Shown here piece by piece: positions 40,432-48,859 of a stretch of 64,000 nucleotides of DNA. This stretch comes from Bacteroidales bacterium UBA1173. GTDB taxonomy: Bacteria; Bacteroidota; Bacteroidia; Bacteroidales; F082. Positions within the stretch are counted from its first letter, which is position 1. Every line of letters begins with the position of its first letter. The notes under the pieces are model-generated. The model was not told the origin of the DNA. It was given only the letters and a program-made list of their open reading frames with translations, and ran no database searches. The stretch lies in NCBI GenBank assembly GCA_002311655.1, contig DBYZ01000004.1, positions 1 through 64,000 on the forward strand, written 5' to 3'. The position numbers and the translations under genes were made by a program.

Positions 40432-42731
40432 ATCTTTTTTCTATTAAAAGTCAAAACCAAGGCTGGAAGTACTAAAATATTGGTTATCAATGCAATAAGC
40501 AATGTAAACGGCACTAGGAATCCTACAATTTTCGTGCCGCCGAACGACGAGAACGCGAAGATGAGGAAACCGCAGATGAGGACGCTGGCAGAATAAATCA
40601 TGCTCGGACCTGTCTCGAGTATCGCCGCCATCACAGATTTGCGGATATCGTTGTTGTTATTGCGCATCTGCAGACGGTAGCGTGCCAGATAATGAATAGT
40701 GTTGTCGACGCTGATGCCGAGTGCTATGCTGAAAACCAAGATTGTCGACATCTTCAGAGGGATGCCGCACACGCCCATCACGCCGGCTGTAAATACAAGC
40801 GGTATCAGATTGGGTATCAACGAGATAACCACCATTTTAAACTTATGGAATGTTATAACCATCAGCAAAGCGATGACCACGAAAGCAAGCACCAGCGAAT
40901 ATGAGAGGTTTCGGATGAGGTAGTTGGTACCTTGCAGCGTCACCATGGCGCTTCCCGTCATGACCACATCGTATTTCTCTTTCGGGAAAATATGGTCGAT
41001 TGTCGGTCTCAACGACTTGCTTATCGCATCGATTTCAGGTGTTGTGACGTTAGCCATCTGCACCGATATCCTAGTGCTTTGCATCTGATTATCAATATAT
41101 TGCGTCATGATTTTCGGAAGCTCGCCGCCTTTGGTTTCCGGCATGTATTTCATGATGAAACCAAACTCGTTGTTGCTCGGAATCTTGTATTGGTCACGGG
41201 CGCCGTTGTAGAACCCTTGACGTGCGAATTTCACGACCTCGGCGATACTCAGCGGCTCGCTGAACTCAGGATAAAGTGCCAGAGAATCCTGCAGCTGTTG
41301 CACTTTACGAACGAACGATGCATTCATCACGCCTTTAGGTCTGCGGGTGTCGATAGAGATCTCGAAAGGCATAACCCCGCCCACGTTCTCCTCAAAAAAC
41401 ATGATGTCTTTGTAGAGTTTGTCGTTCTTGGCGATATCGTCGACAACACGTCCGGATGTCGTCATCCTCATAGCACCGACCACACAGATGACAAGCAGTA
41501 CGCCAAGGATAGCGTAAATGACACGTTTTTTGCCCAAAACGAAGTTCGAGACCTTCGTCATGATGTAATTGATGCGCGGGCTATTCAAATAGTTGACACT
41601 CTTTCCTTCCGGATTTTTCTGATAGCTGAAAAACGTAGGAATCAGAACCATCGTCAGGACATAAGTCAGCATGATACAGATACTTGCGAGGATTCCGAAC
41701 GGCACCAGCAGCATGTTTCTCGTTATGATGAACGAGGCGAAACTGACAGCTGTTGTGGTGTTCGTCAGAAAATTAGCCGGTCCGATGCGCACAATCACAT
41801 TTTTCAGTGCCTGCATCTTATCGTGGCAGGCATCATATTCGCGATGATATTTGTTCAGCATGAAAATTGAGTTTTCCACGCCGATGATAATCAATAACGG
41901 AGGAAGCACGCCTGTGAGAATCGTCACATCAAAATCAAGCAGCACCATGATTCCGAACATGTAAATCACTGATATCAAGACGATTGCGACGACAGACACC
42001 AGCGGACGCCATGAACGGAAGAACAGGAAAAGAATAAAACCTGCCACCACTATCGACAAAAACGTGAACCCGACTATTTCCTTCACCATCTTCAGCGTGG
42101 TGATTTCGCGGATGTAAGGCATGCCTGAGATACGCATCTCTATGTTATGCTCTTTCCCAAAATCATCCAACAGCGTTTTCAAAGGTGTGATAAGGTCAGT
42201 GCGTTTCTTGGTGTTAACATATTCATCCTCAAGGGAGATGAGCATCATGGTGGAATGCTTTTTCGTGTTAAAAAGCAGTCTGTCGTACATTGCCAAGCTC
42301 ATGATTTCCTTTGCAATGGCATCGACTTCCTCTTGAGTCTCAGGACGTTGTTTCACCACCTGCGTCAGCTCGAATTTTTTGAGGCTATCGTTTTTCTTGA
42401 TGTTGTAAACCCTTGTGACAGAGAGACATTCGGCAACGCCTGGGATCTCACGAATCTTCGCATTCAGATCGTAATAATCTTGAAAATGCTTGAGCGTAAA
42501 CAAGTCGTCATCGTACATTCCAACAAAGATGCTACGTCCGTCTTCTCCATATTTTTCAAGGAATTGACGGTACACGATCATTGTGGTGTCGGTGTCGGGC
42601 AAGGTGTTTGCGAGGTTATGCCCCATCCTAACATTAAAAGCCTTTAACCCTAAGAATATCAATATTATTGATACGATTACAAGGTTTAAAACGCGATGTT
42701 TTAGTATGTAAGCGGCGATTTTATCCCACAT
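40428..42731 (-). CDS. RND/MMPL-family transporter
   Basis: The 767-residue protein has a first membrane helix (VLNLVIVSIILIFLGLKAF), a periplasmic domain of about 180 residues and a helix cluster 225-370 (sterol-sensing-domain-like, GVLPPLLIIIGVENSIFML). The whole pattern repeats in the second half (periplasmic 430-600, helices 610-765 with LVFSIALGISVDNTIHYLARY). This is the pseudo-twofold plan of MMPL/HpnN lipid exporters. The ATG at 42731 is preferred over a TTG at 42740. It has its own -7 element and is coupled to a prenyl synthase, which suggests a lipid substrate. Confidence 0.88.
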   Translation of the reverse strand: MWDKIAAYILKHRVLNLVIVSIILIFLGLKAFNVRMGHNLANTLPDTDTTMIVYRQFLEKYGEDGRSIFVGMYDDDLFTLKHFQDYYDLNAKIREIPGVAECLSVTRVYNIKKNDSLKKFELTQVVKQRPETQEEVDAIAKEIMSLAMYDRLLFNTKKHSTMMLISLEDEYVNTKKRTDLITPLKTLLDDFGKEHNIEMRISGMPYIREITTLKMVKEIVGFTFLSIVVAGFILFLFFRSWRPLVSVVAIVLISVIYMFGIMVLLDFDVTILTGVLPPLLIIIGVENSIFMLNKYHREYDACHDKMQALKNVIVRIGPANFLTNTTTAVSFASFIITRNMLLVPFGILASICIMLTYVLTMVLIPTFFSYQKNPEGKSVNYLNSPRINYIMTKVSNFVLGKKRVIYAILGVLLVICVVGAMRMTTSGRVVDDIAKNDKLYKDIMFFEENVGGVMPFEISIDTRRPKGVMNASFVRKVQQLQDSLALYPEFSEPLSIAEVVKFARQGFYNGARDQYKIPSNNEFGFIMKYMPETKGGELPKIMTQYIDNQMQSTRISVQMANVTTPEIDAISKSLRPTIDHIFPKEKYDVVMTGSAMVTLQGTNYLIRNLSYSLVLAFVVIALLMVITFHKFKMVVISLIPNLIPLVFTAGVMGVCGIPLKMSTILVFSIALGISVDNTIHYLARYRLQMRNNNNDIRKSVMAAILETGPSMIYSASVLICGFLIFAFSSFGGTKIVGFLVPFTLLIALITNILVLPALVLTFNRKKI

Positions 42732-42753
42732 AATTTGCAATTAAAACAAAATG

Positions 42754-42761
42754 CAAATATA
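42754..42761 (-). promoter_or_regulatory. -7 element for the MMPL-prenyl synthase operon
   Basis: The minus strand reads TATATTTG followed by CA, 22 bases before the ATG at 42731, in the 42-bp gap after the efflux operon. A partial upstream box (ATTG) is 21 bases away, inside the permease gene. Confidence 0.5.
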
Positions 42762-42773
42762 GGAATTTTTTAA

Positions 42774-43940
42774 TTACGACCACAATTGTTTTCCATAAGT
42801 TCTCTTATACACCAAATAAGAGATGCCGAGATACGCGAAAGTCTGGATCCACAAGGCGTTCAGCTCATACTGCACATCCTCTAAGGTAGCCCCCATTTCA
42901 GTGATTCTCACGAATCCGTTAACTCCGAAAGTAGACGGGAACAGCCAAGAGAAGCCTTTCCAGAAGATCGGGATGTTGCTGGATGGCCATGAAATGCCAC
43001 TCGCGAAAAGCAACGGGATGGATAGGAACACGAACATAATGATGAACGATTCCCTGTCGTGTGCTATTGACGAGATTGAGATGCTGAAGAACACACATGC
43101 TGTGATGAAAGGCACCATAAACGCCAGCAAAGTCTGCCAACGCCAGATGTGTACAAGGTTGAACAATACAGGCACTATGCATGCCAGATACACAGCCACG
43201 ATGACATAGATGGTGAATATCACCGCAGATTTTCCAAGAAGCACTTCAGAAGGATTTTTCCCTTCGATATGCGGCTCGGCTATGTGTTTGCGCACCTTCT
43301 CACGCTCCTCGCCTGCCATCATGCCAACACCCAGAACCATGGTCTGCTGAATAATCATCATCAAAACGGCAGGGATGATGAAGGTACAGAAACCGCTTTG
43401 CGTGTTGAACATCGGGACATATTTGTACTCGATAGGATATTGGAACGTGGATATCTGCTGCTCCGTCGCGCCTGGGATAAGCTGTGCTTTTATCTCTTTG
43501 TTCATGTCAAGCGACACCTCGGTGCAGCTACTCAAAACTGCTTTGTAATAAAGCAATCCGCTCATGTCGGAATACAGCTCAACAACGGTCTGGCGATGTT
43601 CCGCCACGTCTTTGGCAAAGTCTTCAGGGATGTAAATCAGGCAGTAGGCGTCACGACGATGAATCATCTCTTTTGCCTCTTCCATGTCTTGGCAATGCGA
43701 GATAATATTCACATCAGCGGAGGCATCGACACGACGTGTGAACTCGCGGCTCAGCGTCGAATGGCTGTTGTCGACCACCACTGTCGGCACCTCACGCACG
43801 CTCTCGTGGTTGTACAAATATGCATAAAGAAGAGGGTAAAGCAGAGGCACGATGATAAAGAAGACAATCACGCCTTCGTCGAGCAACGCACATTTCATCT
43901 CATACGCCCAAACCTCTATTGTATTTCTTAACCATTTCAT
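42774..43940 (-). CDS. ABC-2 type efflux permease (second of pair)
   Basis: The 388-residue protein has the ABC2_membrane_3 plan: one helix near the N-terminus (VIVFFIIVPLLYPLLYAYLY), a periplasmic domain of about 150 residues (VREVPTVVVDNSHSTLSREFTRRVDAS), then five helices. It resembles E. coli YhhJ/YbhR half-transporters. It follows a second permease gene by 10 bases in the tolC-hlyD operon, so the pair probably makes a heterodimer. No ABC ATPase gene is present in the operon. The ATG at 43940 is used rather than a TTG at 43949. Confidence 0.9.
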   Translation of the reverse strand: MKWLRNTIEVWAYEMKCALLDEGVIVFFIIVPLLYPLLYAYLYNHESVREVPTVVVDNSHSTLSREFTRRVDASADVNIISHCQDMEEAKEMIHRRDAYCLIYIPEDFAKDVAEHRQTVVELYSDMSGLLYYKAVLSSCTEVSLDMNKEIKAQLIPGATEQQISTFQYPIEYKYVPMFNTQSGFCTFIIPAVLMMIIQQTMVLGVGMMAGEEREKVRKHIAEPHIEGKNPSEVLLGKSAVIFTIYVIVAVYLACIVPVLFNLVHIWRWQTLLAFMVPFITACVFFSISISSIAHDRESFIIMFVFLSIPLLFASGISWPSSNIPIFWKGFSWLFPSTFGVNGFVRITEMGATLEDVQYELNALWIQTFAYLGISYLVYKRTYGKQLWS

Positions 43941-43950
43941 AATCAACAAA

Positions 43951-45120
43951 TTAGTGAGTATAATGGAATTCTAATAAGAATTTTCTCAAACGTCCGAGAA
44001 GCATTATCGGGAGACCCCAGAACGCCAGCATAATGGCGATATTGAGCCACGAATAATGCAGCGGTAGTCCGTTGAGTGCCTGATCGACATATATCAGGAA
44101 GTAATGACGTAGCGGGAACAGCCATGAGAGACCTTTCAACGTGTCAGGAAACGCCATCATCGGGAATGAGAAGCCTGATATCGGGAATGACAGCACGCCC
44201 CAGAGTGTCGCGAGACTCAACGCCCAACGCAACGAAGGCACCAGTCCGCAGAAGAACACGCCGAGCGCCAGCGAGGCGTTGATGAGAAGGAACATGTTCA
44301 AAACCATCGGCCATATTCCGCTGTTGAGAGGGAACCTCCACACGCCATAAAGCAGGAACAGACAGAACAATCCCATCAGCGACCATGTCACAATCTGAGG
44401 TAACAGCTTGCCTATCAATGCCTTGACGATATCGTTATCGGCCATGGCGAGCCATTCCTTTGCCGTCTCTTCCTTCATCTCGACGTAGATAGAATATATC
44501 GACACCTGCATGATGAGCAGCATGATGATACCCGGAAGGATGGTGTTACTGAGATAAACCGAATAGTTCAGGCTCGGGTTGTTGATAGCGTGCATCTCCA
44601 TCTTTATTGGCTGCAGCACTGCCATCGCCTGGTCTTCGGTATAACCTTTTGCGTACAGCGTGGCCCTTCCGACGGCTCCGGAGGCATATTCAGACATCAT
44701 CTTCATGTCGCGATATTCCAGAGAGCCAGGGATAAGATACGAAGCCGCTGTGTAGAACGACACTGTCGGCTGCTTGCCGGAGATGGCGAGTTGCGTAGTG
44801 CCTTTCGGGATATAATAGAAAGCGTAGATCTTTCCTTGTTGCATGGCTTTTCGCGCCGCGGCGACATCAGAGTAATGCTCGATGATGTTCGTCTGCTGAA
44901 ACGAGTCGAGGTTACGTATCACCTCACGCGTGGTGACGGTATTGTCCTCGTCGACGACACCCGCAGGAAGCTCCGACGGCAGACCCTCACCCATCAGCGT
45001 GGTGAAGAAAAGGAACGCCACAATAGGCGCGAGAACCATACAGAACGTATAGATTCCACGCTGGAGCATCCTTTTCTGCTCACGTTTCGCGATAGCCACT
45101 ATTTGATTGAATCCTTTCAT
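43951..45120 (-). CDS. ABC-2 type efflux permease (first of pair)
   Basis: The 389-residue protein has the same architecture as the downstream permease. It starts with a helix (GIYTFCMVLAPIVAFLFFTTLM), then an extracytoplasmic domain (ELPAGVVDEDNTVTTREVIRNLDSF...), then helices such as ILPGIIMLLIMQVSIYSIYVE and LFCLFLLYGVW. The paired "DxDxSxxxR"-type opening of the outer domain is typical of ABC2_membrane_3. Its ATG overlaps the hlyD-like stop by four bases. Confidence 0.9.
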   Translation of the reverse strand: MKGFNQIVAIAKREQKRMLQRGIYTFCMVLAPIVAFLFFTTLMGEGLPSELPAGVVDEDNTVTTREVIRNLDSFQQTNIIEHYSDVAAARKAMQQGKIYAFYYIPKGTTQLAISGKQPTVSFYTAASYLIPGSLEYRDMKMMSEYASGAVGRATLYAKGYTEDQAMAVLQPIKMEMHAINNPSLNYSVYLSNTILPGIIMLLIMQVSIYSIYVEMKEETAKEWLAMADNDIVKALIGKLLPQIVTWSLMGLFCLFLLYGVWRFPLNSGIWPMVLNMFLLINASLALGVFFCGLVPSLRWALSLATLWGVLSFPISGFSFPMMAFPDTLKGLSWLFPLRHYFLIYVDQALNGLPLHYSWLNIAIMLAFWGLPIMLLGRLRKFLLEFHYTH

Positions 45121-46121
45121 TTTGTCTCCTCACCTACTCTGTAAATGACGGTCATGCCTGGTCTCAAGCCTTCCACTTTCGTTACAGGAACAGCACGGAC
45201 TTCAAAAGTCTTGAGGTCGTATTGGCCAGTCTGCTTGGTAGCTTTCCAAGCGGCGTAGTCGCCACGGTCTTTCATGTAGTTGACTTCCATGATGACACTT
45301 GCGCCCAATGCCGGGAACTCAGCGGTGAAACGGCTTCCGATTGGCATTCTCTTGAGATGGTCCTCACGGACGTTGAATGTTGCCCACAAGTCGTCCATCA
45401 TAGCGATGTTCATGATTGGTGCTCCTGTTCCGACAAGCTCGCCGATGTGCGGAAAGATATCTGTCACCTCACCGTCAGCGTAGGCTAACAAAATTGTCTC
45501 GTTGATGTATGAGTTGACTTCCGCCACAACGCCTTTAGCCTGCTCGACCTTGGCGGCTGCCATCTCCTTGTCTTGTTTCTGAGCGCCTTTCACTGCCATG
45601 TCATACTGTGATTTCGCAGCCTTCTCGGTGGCGACGGCGGCATCGTACTGTGCCTTGGTCTCGTCGTATTTCTGCTCGCTCACCACACCTTCTTTATAAA
45701 GGTTCGACACGCGTTTGAACGATTTCTCCCAGATGTCGCGGTTGACGATAGCTTTCTGCCAAAGCTCGTATGCACCTTGGATCTGCTCCTCACGAGCGCC
45801 AGCCTCAGCTTTGTCGTTCAATGCCACTGCTGCGGTCTGCACAGCCTCAGCCTGAGCTTTCTTAGCCTTAACTTCAGGAGCCTCGATGATTGCCAACGTG
45901 TCGCCAGCCTTCACCTTGTCGCCTTCCTTGACTCTGTATTCCATGATTCTGCCAGGGACCTTTGATGACACACGGTATTCCGTGACTTCCATCTGACCCT
46001 GCATAATCTCATTTGTCCTACCGTAAGTGATTGAGCCGATGACACAAACGGTTGCTATAACTAATCCCAACACCGCCAATGCGATGATTGTGTTTATTCT
46101 TTGAGTTCTTTCTGTTGCCAT
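45117..46121 (-). CDS. HlyD-family periplasmic adaptor (membrane fusion protein)
   Basis: The 334-residue protein has an N-terminal membrane anchor (INTIIALAVLGLVIATVCVIGSI) and a biotinyl-lipoyl-like half-motif (YRVSSKVPGRIMEYRVKEGDKVKAGDTLAIIEAPEV). An alpha-helical hairpin (about 85-195) is rich in Ala/Lys/Glu (AQAEAVQTAAVALNDKAEAGA). The second half-motif (LLAYADGEVTDIFPHIGELVGTGAPI) and a beta-barrel domain follow. It links the inner-membrane permeases to the TolC-like channel encoded 15 bases upstream. Confidence 0.94.
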   Translation of the reverse strand: MATERTQRINTIIALAVLGLVIATVCVIGSITYGRTNEIMQGQMEVTEYRVSSKVPGRIMEYRVKEGDKVKAGDTLAIIEAPEVKAKKAQAEAVQTAAVALNDKAEAGAREEQIQGAYELWQKAIVNRDIWEKSFKRVSNLYKEGVVSEQKYDETKAQYDAAVATEKAAKSQYDMAVKGAQKQDKEMAAAKVEQAKGVVAEVNSYINETILLAYADGEVTDIFPHIGELVGTGAPIMNIAMMDDLWATFNVREDHLKRMPIGSRFTAEFPALGASVIMEVNYMKDRGDYAAWKATKQTGQYDLKTFEVRAVPVTKVEGLRPGMTVIYRVGEETK

Positions 46122-46136
46122 ATCTTTTAAAATTAA

Positions 46137-47651
46137 CTAATTCAACTTTCCAATAGATTTCTTCAAATAAGTGTTTGCCATGATGACGTCGATTTTCGCG
46201 TCGATGTACTCCGAATGAGCCTGCATCCATGCTGTCTGGGCTGCTTCGAGTGTCGATGAAGGAATCATGCCCTCGTTGAAGCCAACCGTCGCCATGCGAA
46301 GGTTTTCCTCGGCATCCGACATCTTCTCGGTAGTCATCGTGAGACGCTGTTCAGCCTCTTTAATCTGTTTCTCGTACTGGTTAACCTGAAGCATCACAAG
46401 TTCTTTGGTGTCGTCAAGTTTCAGCTTGTAGATGTTTGCCTCGGCCTTGGCTTTACGTATTTTGTTGTAGCCTTCGCCGAAATGGAAGATCGGCACCTTT
46501 GCGACCACGCCAACGTTGTACATTCCGTGGAACTCGTTCTCGAACCCGTTGAAACATGAAGGGTTGGTCACGAGGTAGTTACCGAAGACCGCCACTGTCG
46601 GAAGAAAATCGGCACGGGCGATGTTCACCTTCTTGTCGTAAATCTGTGTGGCGAGCTTCAGACTCTGCAACTCCGGACGGTTGTTCATGATGTCATCCTC
46701 GGTATATTCATTTGTATAGACAGGCACCGCCACATCTTCAAGATTCTCGTCTTCGAGAGTGATTTCTGTATCGAGAGGCAGTCCGCAGCTCTGGCAGAGA
46801 AGCATCTTCGACAATGCCACGCCGTTCTGCACTCTGATGAGTGAAAGCTCGGCATCGTTGAGTTTCACCTTGACGGAAAGTCTGTCGGAGTTGGTAGCCA
46901 TGCCTTCTTGAACCAGTTTGTCAACGTTGTCAGACATGGTTCTGAGGAGCTCGACATAGTTTTCTGTCAGTTTCTGTTTGTTTGCCAATGATACAATCTG
47001 CCAGTATGCTTTGTCGGTTGCGACGATGATTTCCTGTTGCTCGGTGGTGAGCTGCATCTGGGCGAGATCCTGGGCGTAACGCGCCATTTTATTGTAAGCG
47101 CGCACCTTGCCGCCTGCATAAACAGGCTCCATCACCGTCACCATGCCAGCGTACACGTTTTTAGTGTCGAGGTAGAAGTTCTTGGTGACCTCTTGTCCGA
47201 TAGCGTCAAGAGCCTCCAATGCACTGATATGATGCATATTTTGGATAATTGATTGAAGCTCAGGGCTGTGGATGATAAGCTGGTACATCAACGGGTTCTG
47301 CATCAGGTTTTGGATGATTGGGTCGATGTAACCGTTCACCTCACCTTGCAAAGCGCTGCCGACAGTGTTGATTGTATTGATTTTCTCATCGCTCAACAAC
47401 TGTAGCGGCTTCTCGTTGTGCATGTACGTTCCCTGTGCCGAGATTGTCGGGAAGTAGTTGGCCCAAGCGATTTTTTTGTCGTAGTTCGCCATATTGACCT
47501 TCTCCTGCGAAATCTTGAGATTGTTGTTGTTCTCAAGTGCCATGTCACGACAGTCCTGCAACGTCACGACACGCTGAGCGCACATCGGAGAGGCCGACAG
47601 CAGAATCAATGTAAGAATCGCCAAAATCCTCGTAATTTTTACACTTTTCAT
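46137..47651 (-). CDS. TolC-family outer-membrane efflux channel
   Basis: The 504-residue protein has a signal peptide (MKSVKITRILAILTLILLSASPMCAQ). The two TolC repeats are rich in long helices (LQDCRDMALENNNNLKISQEKVNMANYDKKIAWANYFPTISAQGTY; NRPELQSLKLATQIYDKKVNIARADFLPTVAVFGNY). It is the first gene of a tolC-hlyD-permease-permease operon that expels small molecules or exports a ligand. Three upstream in-frame starts exist; the ATG at 47651 gives the cleanest signal peptide. The divergent AraC-family gene is its likely regulator. Confidence 0.93.
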   Translation of the reverse strand: MKSVKITRILAILTLILLSASPMCAQRVVTLQDCRDMALENNNNLKISQEKVNMANYDKKIAWANYFPTISAQGTYMHNEKPLQLLSDEKINTINTVGSALQGEVNGYIDPIIQNLMQNPLMYQLIIHSPELQSIIQNMHHISALEALDAIGQEVTKNFYLDTKNVYAGMVTVMEPVYAGGKVRAYNKMARYAQDLAQMQLTTEQQEIIVATDKAYWQIVSLANKQKLTENYVELLRTMSDNVDKLVQEGMATNSDRLSVKVKLNDAELSLIRVQNGVALSKMLLCQSCGLPLDTEITLEDENLEDVAVPVYTNEYTEDDIMNNRPELQSLKLATQIYDKKVNIARADFLPTVAVFGNYLVTNPSCFNGFENEFHGMYNVGVVAKVPIFHFGEGYNKIRKAKAEANIYKLKLDDTKELVMLQVNQYEKQIKEAEQRLTMTTEKMSDAEENLRMATVGFNEGMIPSSTLEAAQTAWMQAHSEYIDAKIDVIMANTYLKKSIGKLN

Positions 47652-47716
47652 TGTTTTTACACTTATATTAACCATTTCAATTTTCAAGATGCAAAATAAC
47701 AAAACATTTTTCTAAT

Positions 47717-47724
47717 CAAAGGTA
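47717..47724 (-). promoter_or_regulatory. -7 element for the tolC efflux operon
   Basis: The minus strand reads TACCTTTG followed by A, 65 bases before the chosen ATG (41 before an alternative ATG at 47675). One of two direct repeats in the gap overlaps it, which would suit regulation by the divergent AraC-family protein. Confidence 0.4.
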
Positions 47725-47763
47725 TCATTTTTTGACTAAAAAGTATCTAAAGGTCGAATTTTT
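47718..47763 (+). promoter_or_regulatory. Pair of direct repeats, candidate AraC-family operator
   Basis: AAAGGT-N3-ATTTTT occurs at 47718-47732 and again at 47749-47763. The spacing of 31 bp is close to three helical turns, as expected for direct-repeat operators of AraC-family regulators. The first copy overlaps the tolC -7 element. Confidence 0.4.
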
Positions 47764-47797
47764 AAAAAAATAGGTACAACATATCAACAAAATAGTA

Positions 47798-47805
47798 TAT
47801 ATTTG
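47798..47805 (+). promoter_or_regulatory. -7 element for the AraC-family regulator gene
   Basis: TATATTTG lies 17 bases before the ATG at 47823, the common spacing in this window. Confidence 0.5.
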
Positions 47806-47822
47806 TCGAAAATTATTTCCAT

Positions 47823-48737
47823 ATGGATAATAAGTTGTATAATAGATTCACTCTTTCCAAGGTGAAAGAGCTGTTTTTAAAAGACGATATTGTCAGCATT
47901 GGCGATGATTTTATTCTTGCAAGACAGACGAACGATGTTGACTATAAATTACTTAAGTATCCAAGTCGCATTGACGGTTTCGTGGCGGCTTATTGTCGTA
48001 AAGGGCATTTCAAATGCACCATTAACCTTAAGGAACATGTGATTCACGACGGCATGCTGGTTGTCAACATACCTAATAATATTATACAGTTGGAGCCTAT
48101 TGGATCGGACAACGAACTTGTTGAAATGACTATATTGGCGGTGTCGCCGAAATACATGAACACTCTGAGGTCCGACCTTGACAAATTTTTCATCAACGCC
48201 CTCAGCATGCTCAAAAGTCCGATTATGGAGATGGGACCGGAGGAAGTTGATATTGCGGCGAAATATTTCCAACTCATTGATAATGTAATCAAAGCAGAAT
48301 CAGAGTATCGTAACGACAGTGTCAGTTATCTTCTGACATCATTCTTTTACCTCATAGGCGGAATGCTCATGGAACGTCTGCGTATTGAGGAGGAAAGCGG
48401 TGAGCCTCAGATGTCATCGCGACAAAAATATATGTTTGAGTCGTTCATCGAACTGGTTGAGCAGTATCATGACAAAGAACGCTCGGTGAAATTTTACGCC
48501 GAAAAGATGTACATCTCGCCGAAATATCTGTCGCAAATCATAAAAGGTGTGAGCGGATACTCGGCTCCAGATGTCATTAATAAATATGTGATTCTCGAAG
48601 CAGAACACCTTCTGCGTCATACCGACTTGACTATCAAGGAGATATCCGACCAGCTCAACTTCCCGAATACGTCATTTTTCTACAGATATTTCAAGACACA
48701 CACCGGCTGCACGCCAAATTCTTATCGCTTAAAATAA
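47823..48737 (+). CDS. AraC-family transcriptional regulator
   Basis: Of 304 residues, the N-terminal ~200 form a cupin-like sensor (YRKGHFKCTINLKEHVIHDGMLVVNIPNNIIQLEP). The C-terminal ~100 form the double helix-turn-helix, with recognition regions KFYAEKMYISPKYLSQIIKGVSGYS and LTIKEISDQLNFPNTSFFYRYFKTHTGCTPNSYR. It is transcribed away from the tolC efflux operon over about 170 bp that contain a direct repeat, so it most likely controls that operon. The inducer is unknown. Confidence 0.93.
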   Translation: MDNKLYNRFTLSKVKELFLKDDIVSIGDDFILARQTNDVDYKLLKYPSRIDGFVAAYCRKGHFKCTINLKEHVIHDGMLVVNIPNNIIQLEPIGSDNELVEMTILAVSPKYMNTLRSDLDKFFINALSMLKSPIMEMGPEEVDIAAKYFQLIDNVIKAESEYRNDSVSYLLTSFFYLIGGMLMERLRIEEESGEPQMSSRQKYMFESFIELVEQYHDKERSVKFYAEKMYISPKYLSQIIKGVSGYSAPDVINKYVILEAEHLLRHTDLTIKEISDQLNFPNTSFFYRYFKTHTGCTPNSYRLK

Positions 48738-48752
48738 AAGTCAACTACTATA

Positions 48753-48824
48753 TTAAAACCAAGAAAAAAATCAGGCCTTTGAATTTTCGGAGAAAATTTG
48801 CAGACTGATTTTTCTTGGTTTTAA
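48753..48824 (+). terminator. Long hairpin between the AraC-family gene and pssA
   Basis: The left arm TTAAAACCAAGAAAAA (48753-48774, ending ATCAG) pairs with the right arm (48805-48824, CTGATTTTTCTTGGTTTTAA). All 20 bases of the right arm are matched; the left has two extra As. The loop is 30 bases. The right arm ends in T-rich DNA, fitting a terminator for the AraC-family gene. The pssA -7 element begins 10 bases beyond, so the structure could also touch pssA expression. Confidence 0.6.
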
Positions 48825-48833
48825 ATTTAATCA

Positions 48834-48841
48834 TATCTTTG
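48834..48841 (+). promoter_or_regulatory. -7 element for pssA
   Basis: TATCTTTG followed by CA lies 18 bases before the ATG at 48860. Confidence 0.5.
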
Positions 48842-48859
48842 CAAGAAAAAAATAGTACC

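Noticed and set aside
40932..41870. 312-codon open frame opposite the MMPL transporter gene
   Set aside because: Antisense to a well-supported RND/MMPL gene; its His/Arg/Asp-rich composition is typical of the mirror of membrane-protein codons, and no start context or homology is visible.
43149..43931. 260-codon open frame opposite the ABC permease
   Set aside because: Antisense shadow; composition is rich in His and Arg and lacks any recognisable domain.
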